Counted from the first letter of the stretch, positions 32,363-44,010 are shown. The stretch is DNA of 64,000 nucleotides from Platanthera guangdongensis (GCA_039583875.1 CM077147.1:113766440-113830439), one strand, 5' to 3'. Program-made: numbers and translations. Notes: a model not told the origin generated them from the letters alone.

Positions 32363-32975
32363 AGTTCTGAAAGATAATAGTTGCCAACCTAAATCACCTA
32401 GAGGGGGGTGAATAGGTGAGTCGCGCGTCTTTTTGCGGAATAAAAAAATCTCAACCAAAGCACAAAACTATCTACCAAACAAGCAAACACATACAAGGCA
32501 AGATTTATAGTGGTTCCCAAATCTTGGGTACATCCACTTTCCCTCACCGATCTAGCAATATACTAGACTCGGCTACTCCACTATCTCGGATTGAAAAACA
32601 ATCCTAACCTCGGAATAAGGTTCCTACAAACTCGATCCACAAACAGATCTACACTCGGAAGACAAAACTTCCTACAATCTCGGAGTTGAACAGTCCTACA
32701 CTCGGAGAAATCTTCTCCTACAATAATGAAATACAACAGTACAAAAATACAAACAGTGAAATATCTGGTTCAGATCTGCAACAGAAAATCAGAAAATCCT
32801 TCTTCTAGGCGTGCGGCTTTATCAGAATATTGAAGAAGAATTTCGGCAAGATTAGATCTGGAACTTCTCGACTTTACACGATCGAAAGAGTAGATGAATC
32901 GTTGAGCGAATATCTTGATCTGTAGAGTCTTCTTAATCTGAATCCTCTGAAAAGAAGAAACCCTAGCTGGTCGGA

Positions 32976-32998
32976 AATTAGCGGCGGCGGCGGCGGCG
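32976..32998. repeat. GGC trinucleotide run in the S5 LTR leader
   Basis: GCGGCGGCGGCGGCGGCG close to GAAACCCTAGC (a telo-box-like sequence). The same leader with a shorter run is in S7 (about 62143-62156). Confidence 0.7.
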
Positions 32999-33137
32999 AG
33001 TTTCCGGATCTTACAGAGAGAGAGAGGAAACAGAATTCTTTTGGAAAGAGACGGCTGCAAAACTTAGAGTAATTTTCTTTTTTTTGAAAAACTTAGGGTT
33101 TGTCGTTTTGACAAAACCTTTTATAGGAGACAAGAAG

Positions 33138-34641
33138 TGAAAGTCCACCTGGTGTCCACTATCTTCACATATGGGGGGGGGGAATAGGTGACGTGCAGCG
33201 TTTTTGCGGAATTTAAAATTGTACCTGCACAAGAAAATAAAACAACATAGCAACCAGAGTACACAAGCTATTTATAGTGGTTCCCCGATTTGGGTACATC
33301 CACTTTCCCCCTTCGACCTATCTCCCAACAAGGGACGACTCGGTCTCTTCACCAACAGGATTGAAATCCAATCCTTGCACTATAGGAAGGAACCCTTCCA
33401 CACGTAGTAGTCAACACTCCCACAACACGGGTTGCACCCAACCCTTACAACTAGGAACCAACGTTCCTTTACAACAAAAGTAAAACTAGAATGTACAAGA
33501 GATACAAACTACGTTTGGAGACTAAGGTGTCCCTCTTCGTTGACGACGTGTTTCTGAAGTCCACGAAGAGTCCACAACCCTAGATCTCTCTTGGAGAGAA
33601 TCTCCCCGGAACCGGCGGCGGCAAGATGGGCGGCGGCTTGGTTCACGGGATCGACGGCGACAACGGTGTGCGGCTGCTGTACTTTGGAGATCCAAACTTC
33701 GTAGCGAAGCTAGCTAGGTCTTCCAACGGTCACTCTAGGATCGATCGTCTCGATCGATTCGGACGGGGAAGTTTCTCCCGATCAACAAATCGAGAGACAA
33801 GGAATCTCTGGATAGATGCGTGAGACTCTAAGCATGGCTAACCTTCTGTCGCCGGGAGATCTGGAGGAAACCACGATCAAACGACCGGCGATCGACTTGC
33901 ACGAGCGGCGACGGCGGCGGAGCTGTTTCGCGATTCTAGGTCAAGGTCGTCTGCTCGTTTTTTTCTGTGTGTCTTTACTGTTCAAAAATACCCGTATATA
34001 TACTGTAGACAACTTCAATATGACCTTTGTGGGTCCCACAAGTAGAAAACCTAAATCTGGTTCAAAATAGTGCCAGCGGCAGAATTCGGTCCAGCTTTAT
34101 CCCGAAAATTGCCCAAGTAAAAATCGGCGAGAATCACCTGTGATTCTCGTCGAATCGTCGAGAATCAAGGGTGATTCTCGACGATTCGGCGAGAATCACA
34201 AAGTGATTCTCGTCGAATTTGACTTGAATGCACTCTGATTTAGCCGGCGAGAATCTGCCAGTGATTCTCGACGATTCGGCGAGAATCACTTGTGATTCTC
34301 GTCGATTCTTACTTGGATGATTTTTCGTCTTACGCCTCTGAGCTGCTCTTTGACTCATCCTTGCTCCTTGTCTGCTCTTGCATAAACACAGCCCTGTACT
34401 TGAAAGTAAGTGCACTCCAATAGAGAGAGTACACGTAGGCCAACACACTGATCTGCTCAACGAGGGATTACGTCGTGCAGACCCGTGTATATTGACCTAC
34501 TGCACCCTGACATTGGTGTGCACTTAGCGTGGAATAACTGCAAGCACAACTTGAAATATTTTGTCAAAAACATTTCCTATTTACCTTAGCTTGTTCAGGG
34601 GCTTCTTCAAATCAGGTACGTTGTGGATACAATACCCAACA
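33138..34641 (-). repeat. S6 3' LTR
   Basis: Edges TGAAAGTCCACC and ATACCCAACA. Palindromes of the GATTCTCG / CGAGAATC type occupy 34122-34310 and a TATA-like TATATATA lies at 33995-34002. The GC-rich leader (33590-33940) carries chance ORFs, and the stem with a run of G lies at about 33160-33192. It is 68 bp shorter than its partner. Confidence 0.93.
34122..34310. repeat. S6 3' LTR palindrome cluster (GATTCTCG type)
   Basis: Alternating GTGATTCTCG and CGAGAATCAC arms with CGACGATTCGGCG-like centres, about three paired units. Confidence 0.9.
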
Positions 34642-34945
34642 ATCTCCCCCTATTTGAAGAAGCCTAAACCCTACAAGCTAAGGTGAATAAAGCGTATGGG
34701 AATGAAAATCATAACCTTGAAATTTAGCTGAGAGAGATATTCATTACCAATACCAATTTCTTGAGAGCAAACTTGGAGCCACCTTAGCCTTAGCCGATAG
34801 GGTAATCTCCCCCTTTTCGGCTTCTGCAAATCTGGGTCTGTAGCATTTGACCCCTTGCTCCCCCTCAGTTCTCACACTTGTGCTCACAATGGAGTTCCTG
34901 GCAGAGGCTCCCCCTAGAGGCATGATCCTGGAGCTTCTGTAGTCT
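34642..34945 (-). other. S6 3' UTR with multiple polypurine tracts
   Basis: On the minus strand, GGGGGAG-like tracts occur at about 34643-34650 (adjoining the LTR), 34807-34815, 34859-34867 and 34909-34916: four in 300 bp. This is the Sirevirus multi-tract pattern. No ORF is supported. Confidence 0.65.
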
Positions 34946-37900
34946 TCATTCCTCATAATTTAGCATCCCCAATTCAGTTTTGAAAAGACTGAACTTGGCC
35001 TCGTCTAAGGGCTTTGTGAATATATCTGCAATCTGCTTTTCCGTGGGGACATAACAGAGAGAGATGTCCTTGTTCTCCACGTGCTCCCGAATGAAGTGGT
35101 AGCGCACTTCAATATGCTTCGTTCGACTGTGCGATACCTGATTGTTGGCAATTGCAATTGCACTGGAGGAGTCACAGTACATTGGAACTTCCTTGAACTG
35201 AAGGTCGTAGTCGGCTAACTGGTTTCTGATCCATAGGAGTTGTGCGCAACAGCTGCCTACCGAGATGTACTCAGACTCTGCTGTGGAGGTTGCAACACAA
35301 TTCTGTTTCTTGCAATTCCATGAAATAAGCCTTCGTCCGAGGAATTGACACGTCCCGGAGGTGCTTTTCCTGTCATCCCTACTCCCTGCAAAATCAGCAT
35401 CTGAAAAACCTATTAGCTCGACATCATTGTTTCTCGGGTACCACAGGCCAAGATTGGGAGTACCTTTAAGGTACCTTAGAATTCGCTTAGCAGCGACATA
35501 GTGAGATTCCTTAGTGTTCACCTGATATCTGGAACAGACAATGTGGAGAACATGATATCCGGTCTACTGGCAGTAAGGTAGAGCAGGGATCCAATGATGC
35601 TTCTGTATTTGGTTTCATCGAAAGGTTTACCTTTCTCATCCTTGTCCAGAGACATAGTGGATCCCATTGGAGTCCTCATAGAGGTTGCACTCTCCATACC
35701 GAATTTCTTGAGGAGTTCATTTGTGAACTTCGTCTGAGAGATGAAGATTCCATCCTCAGACTGTTTCACTTGAAGTCCCAATAAATACTTTAGCTCTCCC
35801 ATGCTGCTCATTTCAAACTTTCCTTGCATAAGTTTGGAAAACGTTTTGCAAAGATTGTTGTCCGTTGAGCCGAATATTATGTCATCGACATAGATTTGCA
35901 CCAGCAAAATCTTGCCTTTGACTTCCCGGAGAAACATGTCTTATCTATTTTACCTCTAGAGAACTTGTTCTCAAGAAGAAAACTAGATAAAGTCTCATAC
36001 CAAGCTCGTGGAGCTTGTTTTAACCCATATAAAGCTTTATTAAGAAAATATACATGATTGGGATAAGTAGGATTGACAAAACCTGGGGGTTGAGCGACGT
36101 ATACTTCCTCTTTCAGGTCTCCGTTCAGGAATGCTGATTTCACATCTATTTGATAGAATGTGAATCCTTTGTGCGAAACATACGCCAGGAACAGTCTGAT
36201 TGCCTCGAGCCTTGCCACTGGTGCAAAGGTCTGGTCGAAGTCAATCCCCTCCTCCTGTCTGTAACCTTGAGCCACCAGCCTGGCCTTGTTCTTTATGATG
36301 ACACCATGTTCATCCAGTTTGTTTCTGAAGATCCACTTGGTGCCAATCACATTCTGCTTGTGTGGTCTGGGAACCAGCGTCCATACGTTGCATCGTTCGA
36401 ATTGATGTAGTTCATCTTGCATGGCCAAAATCCATGCCGCATCTTTGTTCGCCTCGTCGAACTTCTTTGGCTTAACCTGTGACAGGAAGCTAAGATGCAA
36501 AACTTCGTTAATAGTACCTCTTCGAGTTCTGACACCGACACGAGGATCTCCGATGATCTGATCTCTAGGATGATCCCTCACGTGCCGGAGCTCTAGAAGT
36601 CTGGCGTCTGGAGCTTTGATTACTTCTTGGGCTTCTCCTCCTTCTAGGAGATTTGTTCCATTTTGATCTCCAACATTTCCAGATGACGTGGAGGTGGAAA
36701 CTTTGACGTACTTAGGAGTGTCATCTTTAGCGGTCTCATTGAGACTCAGCTGTTCAAGTCGTGCACCTGCATCTTCAAGAATACCACTGGAAGAATTGCT
36801 GTTAAGCAAACTTCCTTCATCAAATACAACATTAATTGATTCTTCTACCACTAGGGTTTTCTTATTGAAGACCCTATATGCCTGACTGTGGGAACTATAG
36901 CCCATGAATATGCCTTCGAAGCATTTTTCACCAAATTTAGTACGCGGGTACTTCCCATTATTCAGTACATAGCATCTGCAACCAAAGATCCTCAAGTAGG
37001 ACATGGTTGGTTTCCTGCCTTTCAGTAGCTCGTAAGGCGTCTTACAATGATGCTTGTTGATCAATGCTCGGTTTTGTACATGACAAGCTGTATTGACCGC
37101 CTCTGCCCAGAAGTATTCTGGGAGAGAGGCGTCTTTCAACATTGTCGTGCAGGCTTTAATGAGAGTTCTATTTCTCCTCTCCGCAACTCCATTTTGCTGA
37201 GGAGTGTGCGGGGAGGAAAACTCATGAAAGATACCTTGTTCTTCACAAAACTCTGTCATAGCACCAGATTCGAATTCTGTTCCATGGTCACTTCTGATTT
37301 TGACCACTGAGCAGTTAAATTCGTTCTGAACCTGCTTGACAAAACTAGTGAAGATGTCAAACGTATCTGACTTTCATTTTAAGAAGAACACTCATGTAAA
37401 CCGAGAATGATCATCAACTATCACTAGCGTATAGGACTTGCCTCCCAAGCTATGAACTTGCATTGGACCAAACAAGTCCATATGTAGAAGGTAAAGACAT
37501 CGTGAAGAGTCTTTGTCTGCAATGCTCTTAAAGGTAGCCCGAGTCTGTTTGCCCATCTGGCATGCAGGACAGGGGCTATCTTTGATGCACTTGATAACGA
37601 GAGCATCCCTTACTAAGTTTTTAGAAAACAGCATACTAATTGTTTTGAAATTAATATGTGTCAATCTCTTGTGCCATTGTTCACAAAGAGATGCACTGCC
37701 TGTTGCCACAAGGCATACGGGGGTAGATGAATCTAAACTGAGAAAATCTAAGCAGAAGATATTTCTGCTCCTAATGCCTGATAATACCGTCTCAGAAGAG
37801 GTACGTGAAATTATCAGACATTTATCCTTGCAGAACTTAACATCATAACCTTTGTCACATAACTGACTTACACTGATCAGGTTATGGTTTAACCCTTCAA

Positions 37901-38111
37901 CATAAGCCACGTCGGTGATAGAGATTATACCGTTGAAAATCATACCGTAACGTCTGGTGACTCCTCGATCAGACCCTCCAAAGATGACTTTGGGTCCATT
38001 CTCGACTGGAGTGTAATCACGCAGCAGGCTTCTTGTCCCAGTCATGTGCCGGGAGCATCCACTGTCCAAGTACCAGATTGGCATTTTGGTGGCCTTTGGA
38101 CATTCCTGCAA
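34946..38111 (-). pseudogene. pol: S6 Pol (PR-IN-RT-RH), four lesions
   Basis: Protease [13 protein letters not shown], integrase WHKRLTHIN / CPACQMGKQTR / D in HMDLFGPM / RSDHGTEF / [26 protein letters not shown] and YVDDIIFGS, RNase H GFSDADFAG, STAESEYIS, YCDSSSAI; it ends LGMLNYEE. Two TGA codons lie near 37390 and 37373, between the integrase core motifs. Frameshifts lie near 35935 (just before YVDD) and near 35520 (between RT and RNase H). The protease frame differs from that of gag, unlike in S3 and S4, so a frameshift or another initiation route would be needed even in an intact copy. Confidence 0.9.
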
Positions 38112-38118
38112 AACAAAA

Positions 38119-40410
38119 TTAATTTCCCTTAGGAACCCAATCGAACTTGGGTCCTAGATTCTTGGTTAGCATACTCCCCCTCGGTTGGTTAACCCTACGA
38201 GTGGTCGGCCTCGCATTGCTAACATAGGGAGTCTCGTGATACCTTGGGTTAAACCAACAATCCACGGCAAAGTGACCGACTTTGCCACAACACCAACAGT
38301 CGAATCTGTTGTACCTCTTCCTAGGCTCCTGCCTTACCCTGGGAATGGTGGGTACAGCCGGGGCCTTGGATCTGGAGTTGGAGGCCTCATAGTGATTGTA
38401 GTCACATGACTTCTTCACCTTCTGTTTCGTCAGTATAACAGGCTTGACTCTTGGTGCCTGCTTTCCATTATGGCCGCTAGAGAATTGGCCATAATTTCCC
38501 ATGTGGATTTCCTCATAAGGTGCCTTGAGAGCACTCTCACCGAAGTTCCGGGGAAAGGTCCAACCATCATATCGGCTCTTTGGCTTTGCAACCGAGGGCC
38601 GGAAATGATGACCAAAGGTTGATTCAAAGTCATGTTGGTTGCAAGGAAAGCTAGGCTTTCTGAACGCAATAGGACTAAGCGGAGCCTTTCCCTTTTCATC
38701 AGCAGAGGCCTTCTTAGCGGCCTTATTCTTCCTCTGGTTCCTGTTTCTCCTGGATGAGGAACCAGATACCCCTACATGCCCCAAGACAGCTCCTTTGGCC
38801 TGAGCAGAGAAGGTATCAACTACTGGAAGAACAGTTTTTGGCATAAAGAAGCTCTTGACGATCTTCCTTTCTGCCGCAAGTTGTTCTTCCAACTTGTCGA
38901 CTTCCTCCTGCTTAAGATCAAGGAGTTTAAGAGACTCTGAATGCTTTGAAGTTAGGTCAAGGTGCTCCTGTCGGAGAGAAATCAAACTGGTGACCTCTTC
39001 CCTTAGGGAGACACACTCACCCTTAAGGAATTTCACTTCCTTTTTCTCAGCCTTCAATCTCATACGGCACTCCTCGAAAGTGTTGAGCAGAAGCTCATAC
39101 TTCTCGAGGAGCTCCGCTTCACGGGCCGAAAGGCTATCTTCAGGTTCATCATCCTGAGACTCAGGATCAGATTCAGAGTCGGAGAGAGGGGTGTGAGCTT
39201 TTACCTTCCCAGTAAATGGGGGGCATTCTCCTTCTGAGTCGGAGCGACCCACCAGCCCGAAGTAGGCTTCCTCATCATCACTGGAGTCTGAGGAATCAGA
39301 CTCACTCAGTGTCTTTGGCCTTTTGGCGATGTAGCTCCGCTCTTTCTTCTTATCTCTAGAGGATTTGTGCTCCTCTCCTTTCCCTTTTTCTCTCTTGCCT
39401 TGATAGCAGTCGGCCACGACGTGTCCTGGCTTATTGCATCCAAAGCAAATAATGTCAGAGGAGCGATGTTTGTTCGGTTTAGAACCATACCTGTCAGAAG
39501 AATAATTTTTCTTCTGAAGCCTGGAGGAGGAGCCGTCTTTCTTTCTTTGATTCCACATCTTGAGGAACTTCTTGAACTCTCGGGTGATGAGGGAGAAATC
39601 CTCCTCCGACTGCTCTGAGCTGGAGGAGCATGGCTCGGGGTCCTCCTCCTCATCCTTTTTCCTGGCACGGTATGAAACCGCACCCTTGCCTTTTCTGGCG
39701 TGACTGGCTTTTAGAGCCACAGTCTTTTCTTTGGCTGCAGCCTTCTCTGCTTCTTCTTCTGCTTTCCTGGTGTTCAGTTGAAGCTCATAGGACATCAGCT
39801 TCCCGAACAGAATTTGCGGGTCTGTTTCAGCTAGTCTGCCAAACTCTCGGATGGCGCAGATCTTTGTGTCCCATTCCTTAGTAAGGGACCTAAGGAATTT
39901 ATCATTGAGTTCACCATTTGTGAACACTCTTCCGTATCCTTTGAGGGCATTGACAATCTTGAGGAAGTTCTCGAAGGTGATTCCGATCTCTTCCTTAGGC
40001 CCTTGTCTGAAGGCCTCATATTTCTGGTTCAGGAGGGATCTACGATCATCCCTCACTTCATCAGTGCCCTCCATTAGGATGATCAGGCAATGCCAGATCT
40101 CCTTTGTTGTCCTGCAGTTGCAGAAGTTCTGCATCATTGAGTCATCAACTGCGCTGACCAGAATGTTCTGCGCCTTCTTGTCAAGTCCTACTAGAACCAT
40201 CTCGTCCTTGTCCATTTCAAAAAGTTTCTTCGGCACTTTCTTGGTAGGATCAATAGTGGAGACCTTAGTGGGGACATAAGGTCCCTCCTCCACGATCATG
40301 AAGAGTCTAGGATCAACTGCTTCCATGTAGAATCTGATCCTTTCCTTCCAGATAGGAAAGTTGATCCTGGTGCACACTGGGATCTTGCCTATGTACTTGA
40401 GCCCGTCCAT
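38119..40410 (-). CDS. gag: S6 Gag, intact
   Basis: 763 codons from ATG 40410 (MDGLKYIGKIPVCTR), chosen because relatives start here; an upstream in-frame extension to 40437 is probably leader. Motifs are FPIWKERIRFYMEAVDP, NDKFLRSLTKEWDTKI and two CCHC knuckles, CFGCNKPGHVVADC and CWCCGKVGHFAVDC. A strong coiled-coil-like stretch (about 39110-38840, ELLEKYELLLNTFEE onward) lies between them, with Ser/Asp-rich acidic blocks. No stop or frameshift is visible across 2.3 kb, although pol is broken. It would encode the particle and RNA-binding protein. Confidence 0.92.
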   Translation of the reverse strand: MDGLKYIGKIPVCTRINFPIWKERIRFYMEAVDPRLFMIVEEGPYVPTKVSTIDPTKKVPKKLFEMDKDEMVLVGLDKKAQNILVSAVDDSMMQNFCNCRTTKEIWHCLIILMEGTDEVRDDRRSLLNQKYEAFRQGPKEEIGITFENFLKIVNALKGYGRVFTNGELNDKFLRSLTKEWDTKICAIREFGRLAETDPQILFGKLMSYELQLNTRKAEEEAEKAAAKEKTVALKASHARKGKGAVSYRARKKDEEEDPEPCSSSSEQSEEDFSLITREFKKFLKMWNQRKKDGSSSRLQKKNYSSDRYGSKPNKHRSSDIICFGCNKPGHVVADCYQGKREKGKGEEHKSSRDKKKERSYIAKRPKTLSESDSSDSSDDEEAYFGLVGRSDSEGECPPFTGKVKAHTPLSDSESDPESQDDEPEDSLSAREAELLEKYELLLNTFEECRMRLKAEKKEVKFLKGECVSLREEVTSLISLRQEHLDLTSKHSESLKLLDLKQEEVDKLEEQLAAERKIVKSFFMPKTVLPVVDTFSAQAKGAVLGHVGVSGSSSRRNRNQRKNKAAKKASADEKGKAPLSPIAFRKPSFPCNQHDFESTFGHHFRPSVAKPKSRYDGWTFPRNFGESALKAPYEEIHMGNYGQFSSGHNGKQAPRVKPVILTKQKVKKSCDYNHYEASNSRSKAPAVPTIPRVRQEPRKRYNRFDCWCCGKVGHFAVDCWFNPRYHETPYVSNARPTTRRVNQPRGSMLTKNLGPKFDWVPKGN

Positions 40411-40486
40411 GGTAGATGTTTTCCTTCTTCTTAACACTAGCGACAGGATTCAACTCAAGGTGTTAACCTTTTTGATGAGGAACCTG

Positions 40487-40498
40487 GCTCTGATACCA
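40487..40498 (-). other. S6 primer binding site
   Basis: Minus strand TGGTATCAGAGC, an exact match to the common plant iMet primer site, two bases after the LTR end at 40501. Confidence 0.88.
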
Positions 40499-40500
40499 CT

Positions 40501-42072
40501 TGAAAGTCCACCTGGTGTCAACTATCTTCACCTATGGGGGGGGGGGGGGAATAGGTGACGTGCAGCATTTTTGCGGAATTTAAAATTGTACCTGCACAAG
40601 AAAATAAAACAACACAGCAACCAGAGTACACAAGCTATTTATAGTGGTTCCCCGATTTGGGTACATCCACTTTCCCCCTTCGACCTATCTCCCAACAAGG
40701 GACGACTCGGTCTCTTCACCAACAGGATTGAAATCCAATCCTTGCACTATAGGAAGGAACCCTTCCACACGTAGGAGTCAACACTCCAACAACACGTGTT
40801 GCACCCAACCCTTACAACTAGGAACCAACATTCCTTTACAACAAAAGTAAAACTAGAATGTACAAGAGATACAAACTACGTTTGGAGACTAAGGTGTCCC
40901 TCTTCGTTGACGACGTGTTTTTGAAGTCCACGAAGAGTCCACAACCCTAGATCTCTCTTGGAGAGAATCTCCCCGGAACCGGCGGTGGCAAGATGGGCGG
41001 CGACTTTGTTTACGGGATCGGCGGTGACAACGGTGTGCGGCTGCTGTACTTTGGAGATCCAAACTTCGTAGTGAAGCTAGGTAGGTCTTCCAACGGTCAC
41101 TCTAGGATCGATCGTCTCGATCCATTCGGACGGGGAAGTTTCTCCCGATCAACAAATCGAGAGAGAAGGGATCTCTGGATAGACACGTGAGACTCTAAGC
41201 TTGGCTAAGCTTCCGTCGCCGGGAGATCTGGAGGAAACCACGATCAAACGACCGGCGATCAACTTGCACGAGCGGCGACGGCGGCGGAGCTGTTTCACGA
41301 TTCTAGGTCAAGATCGGCTGCTCGTTTTTTTCTGTGTGTCTTTACAGTTCAAAAATACCTGTATATATACTGTATACAACTTCAATATGACCGTTGTGGG
41401 TCCCACAAGTAGAAACCCTAAATCCGGTTCAAAATAGTGTCAGCGGCAGAATCCGGTCCACCTTTATCCCGAAAATTGCCCAAGTAAAAATCGGCGAGAA
41501 TCACCTGTGATTCTCGTCGAATCGTCGAGAATCAAGGGTGATTATCGACGATTCGGCGAGAATCACAATGTGATTCTCGACGATTCGTCGAGAATCACAA
41601 AGTGATTCTCGTCGAATTTGACTTGAATGCACTCTGATTTAGCCGGCGAGAATCAGCCAGTGATTCTCGACGATTCGGCGAGAATCACTAGTGATTCTCG
41701 CCGAATCGGCGCGAATCACTTGGTGATTCTCGTCGATTCTTACTTGGATGATTTTTCGTCTTACGCCTCTGAGCTGCTCTTTGACTCATCCTTGCTCCTT
41801 GTCTGCTCTTGCATAAACACAGCCCTGTACTTGAAAGTAAGTGCACTCCAACAGAGAGAGTATATGTAGGCCAACACACTGATCTGCTCAACGAGGGATT
41901 ACGTCGTGCAGACCCGTGTATATTGACCTACTGCACCCTGACATTGGTGTGCACTTAGCATGGAATAACTGCAAGCACAACTTGAAATATTTTGTCAAAA
42001 ACATTGCCTATTTACCTTAGCTTGTTCAGGGGCTTCTTCAAATCAGGTATGTTGTGGATACAATACCCAACA
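40501..42072 (-). repeat. S6 5' LTR
   Basis: 1572 bp copy of 33138-34641. It carries two additional whole palindrome units (about 41563-41600 and 41684-41722), which account for the length difference. A perfect palindrome with 14-bp arms around one T is at 41570-41598. The G run beside the left edge is also slightly longer. Confidence 0.94.
41491..41740. repeat. S6 5' LTR palindrome cluster (GATTCTCG type)
   Basis: About five paired GATTCTCG / CGAGAATC units. The best (41570-41598) has arms GTGATTCTCGACGA and its exact complement. Confidence 0.92.
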
Positions 42073-42189
42073 AGAAGATTAGACTTAAATGATTCATTAA
42101 GAGAAAGACATGTGGACCAATCACGTCAGAGTTTAAGAATAAGACCGTTAGGTCTGGACTTAAGGAACTTTTGAAAATGGTCAAAGTAA

Positions 42190-43000
42190 GTTACTCGAGT
42201 TAAGTAGGATTACTCGAGTATATGCAACACTACTCGAGTAGGTAGAAGGGACTACTCGGGTATATGAGAAAAAATACTCGGGAGAAAAAGAAATCATTAC
42301 TCGAGTACATGGAGTCAACTACTCGAGTAAATAAGAATGAGAGGGACTCAGTTGCTCAAGAGATAAAAATGACTTACTCGAGTACTTAAGTACTTACACA
42401 AGAGGTGGAGTATATTACTCGAGTTCAAGAAGTACTACTCGAGTATATAAAAATGAACTACTCGAGTATATCAGACACTACTCGAGACAAACACTTAGAA
42501 AAATTCTAGAACAGGAAAAACTGAACTACTCGAGTATGTAACATGGACTACTCGAGACAGAATGATATACTCGAGTATATAACATGAACTACTCGAGTAA
42601 ATCACTTAGTGAAATTTTCTGGAATAGAATACTAGATTACATGTGTAAAAGCATTTGACTACTCGAGTAGTAGATGAGTTACTCGAGTATATGAGTTGGA
42701 CTACTCGAGTAACTAGGAACTACATGAGAGTCAGAATACCATTAACTCGAGATAGAAGATAGAACTACTCGAGTATATATAATACTACTCGAGTATTTCA
42801 CTTAGACAAATTTGAGAAGAGAAAAGTCTGGAAACTCGCGAGATAAGAGGAAATTACTCGAGTATACAAGATGAATTACTCGAGAGCCATAATTGGACTA
42901 CTAGAGTATATCTTAACTACTCGAGTAAGTGAAGTGCCACTCGAGTATAAACTCAGTAACTTACTCGAGTAAATTGGAAGGTACTCGAGTACTTTACTTA
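42190..43000. repeat. S5 LTR palindrome cluster TACTCGAGTA
   Basis: More than 30 copies or near copies of the 10-bp palindrome TACTCGAGTA, many with TAT after the motif, interrupted at intervals by CACTTAG..AAATTT-like spacers (about 42485, 42605, 42800, 43000). Confidence 0.93.
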
Positions 43001-43320
43001 GGAAAAATTTTTCAGACAGATTTTCTTCTTTTAAGGGAAATCGGCATCAAGTCTTTTCACATAGTCCTAGAGCTTGAATATGAAGTGTATCCCAATAGAG
43101 AGGCAACACATAAGTCAACACTTTGGAACACACAATGAGGGATTACATTGTATGGTCCTGTGTTTGATGACCCATTGTAGACTGACATTGGTCTACACTT
43201 TCCATTGGAATCCTGCAAACACATAACTCAAACCAAGCATCAAATACAACTTAATTCATCTTAGTTCAAGGGTGACTTCATCAAATCTAGGTTAGTGTGG
43301 ATACAATACACAACAAGTTC

Positions 43321-43546
43321 CTTGAACGGATGACTTAATTTTCATGCCCGTTGAATCCAGTGTTGCTGTTGTGTAGAATTCAAGAATCTCCTTCTTTCAA
43401 ATCTTGGTAGGTTCTGAGACCAAGTATTTTAAGCCATTTTCTATGATTAGGGTAATCATGGCTTTGATGTCTCTAGATCCACTCACAAAGGCATCACGAA
43501 CCAGTTCATAGCCTTCGTTGATGTTGTCTTCCAACTTTGGCGCCAT
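43321..43546 (-). pseudogene. S2 extra 3' ORF, N-terminal segment
   Basis: It starts at ATG 43546-43544 (MAPKLEDNINEGYELVRDAF), continues to YLVSEPTKI and then out of the first frame, and reaches the S5 insertion at 43316-43320. The start aligns with those of S3 and S4. It lies about 100 bp downstream of a TATA box (43648-43655). Confidence 0.7.
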
Positions 43547-43647
43547 GAGGGACGAGAGAGAGAGGGAAAAGAGATGAAGGTCTGTCGACACAAAGGATTA
43601 GGTCTCGAGAATGTTGAGAGCGTAGTCGACAGGCGTTTATTTCCACC

Positions 43648-43655
43648 TATTTATA
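43648..43655 (-). promoter_or_regulatory. Candidate internal TATA box of S2
   Basis: Minus strand CATATAAATAGG, between the internal palindromes and the extra ORF ATG. Confidence 0.5.
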
Positions 43656-43699
43656 TGTTTCCAAATAAAGAAGGTCAAAAGGCGGGTTGAAATAAACAT

Positions 43700-44010
43700 A
43701 TTGTGTCGACACTGTTGCGATTGTGTCGACACAATCTACTAAAGTCTCGACAGAGAATTACTATTCTATGTGTCGACACTAATTGCGATGTGTCGACACA
43801 ACTAAGCTTAAGAGCTTATACTAATTTCTGCGTGTCGACACAGACGATTGTATGCGTCGACACCAACATTTATGTATCAAGATAGCTACGTGTCGACACC
43901 AAATTCTGAGTGTCGACACAATCTCCTGGATGTGTCGACAAAATTTTTCTTATGTGTTGACACCATCTACGAAGTGTCGACACCTTTGTCTTTAAGTGTC
44001 GACACACATT
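43700..44010. repeat. S2 internal palindrome cluster
   Basis: About 10 perfect GTGTCGACAC copies and several decayed ones, between the pol stop (44034-44036) and the internal TATA box. Confidence 0.88.

Larger units (their letters stand above)
33138..42072 (-). mobile_element. S6: full-length Sirevirus-like element without the extra ORF
   Basis: It is 8,935 bp, with LTRs 33138-34641 (1504 bp) and 40501-42072 (1572 bp), flanked by a perfect duplication AGAAG (33133-33137 and 42073-42077). Gag is intact; pol has two nonsense codons and two frameshifts. Only ~300 bp separate pol from the 3' LTR, with no extra ORF and no internal palindrome cluster. It is more diverged from S2-S4 in sequence and codon choice, and its gag is closest to that of S7. 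Confidence 0.95.
32368..43315 (-). mobile_element. S5: solo LTR, split by S6
   Basis: A single LTR (32368-33137 and 42078-43315, about 2008 bp) with edges TGAAAGATAATAG and ACACAACA (one base off the family end). It is flanked directly by the 5-bp duplication AGTTC (32363-32367 and 43316-43320), with no internal region. This is the footprint left when the two LTRs of an element recombine. The LTR belongs to the TACTCGAGTA palindrome family, also seen in S7. S6 later inserted just upstream of its TATA box (minus CCTATAAAAGG, 33117-33127), separating it from the palindromes. Confidence 0.88.

Noticed and set aside
33626..34070. ORFs in the S6 LTR leader, also at 40993-41437
   Set aside because: GC-rich leader sequence repeated in both LTRs; no domain, and differences between copies are not coding-like.
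37392..38111. Host gene candidate at the protease-integrase ORF, and similar ORFs elsewhere
   Set aside because: Motif content is entirely retrotransposon pol, bounded by LTRs and target duplications.
42190..43000. Possible centromeric or satellite array
   Set aside because: The TACTCGAGTA copies are dispersed with unequal spacing inside a defined LTR with TSDs, not a tandem satellite.
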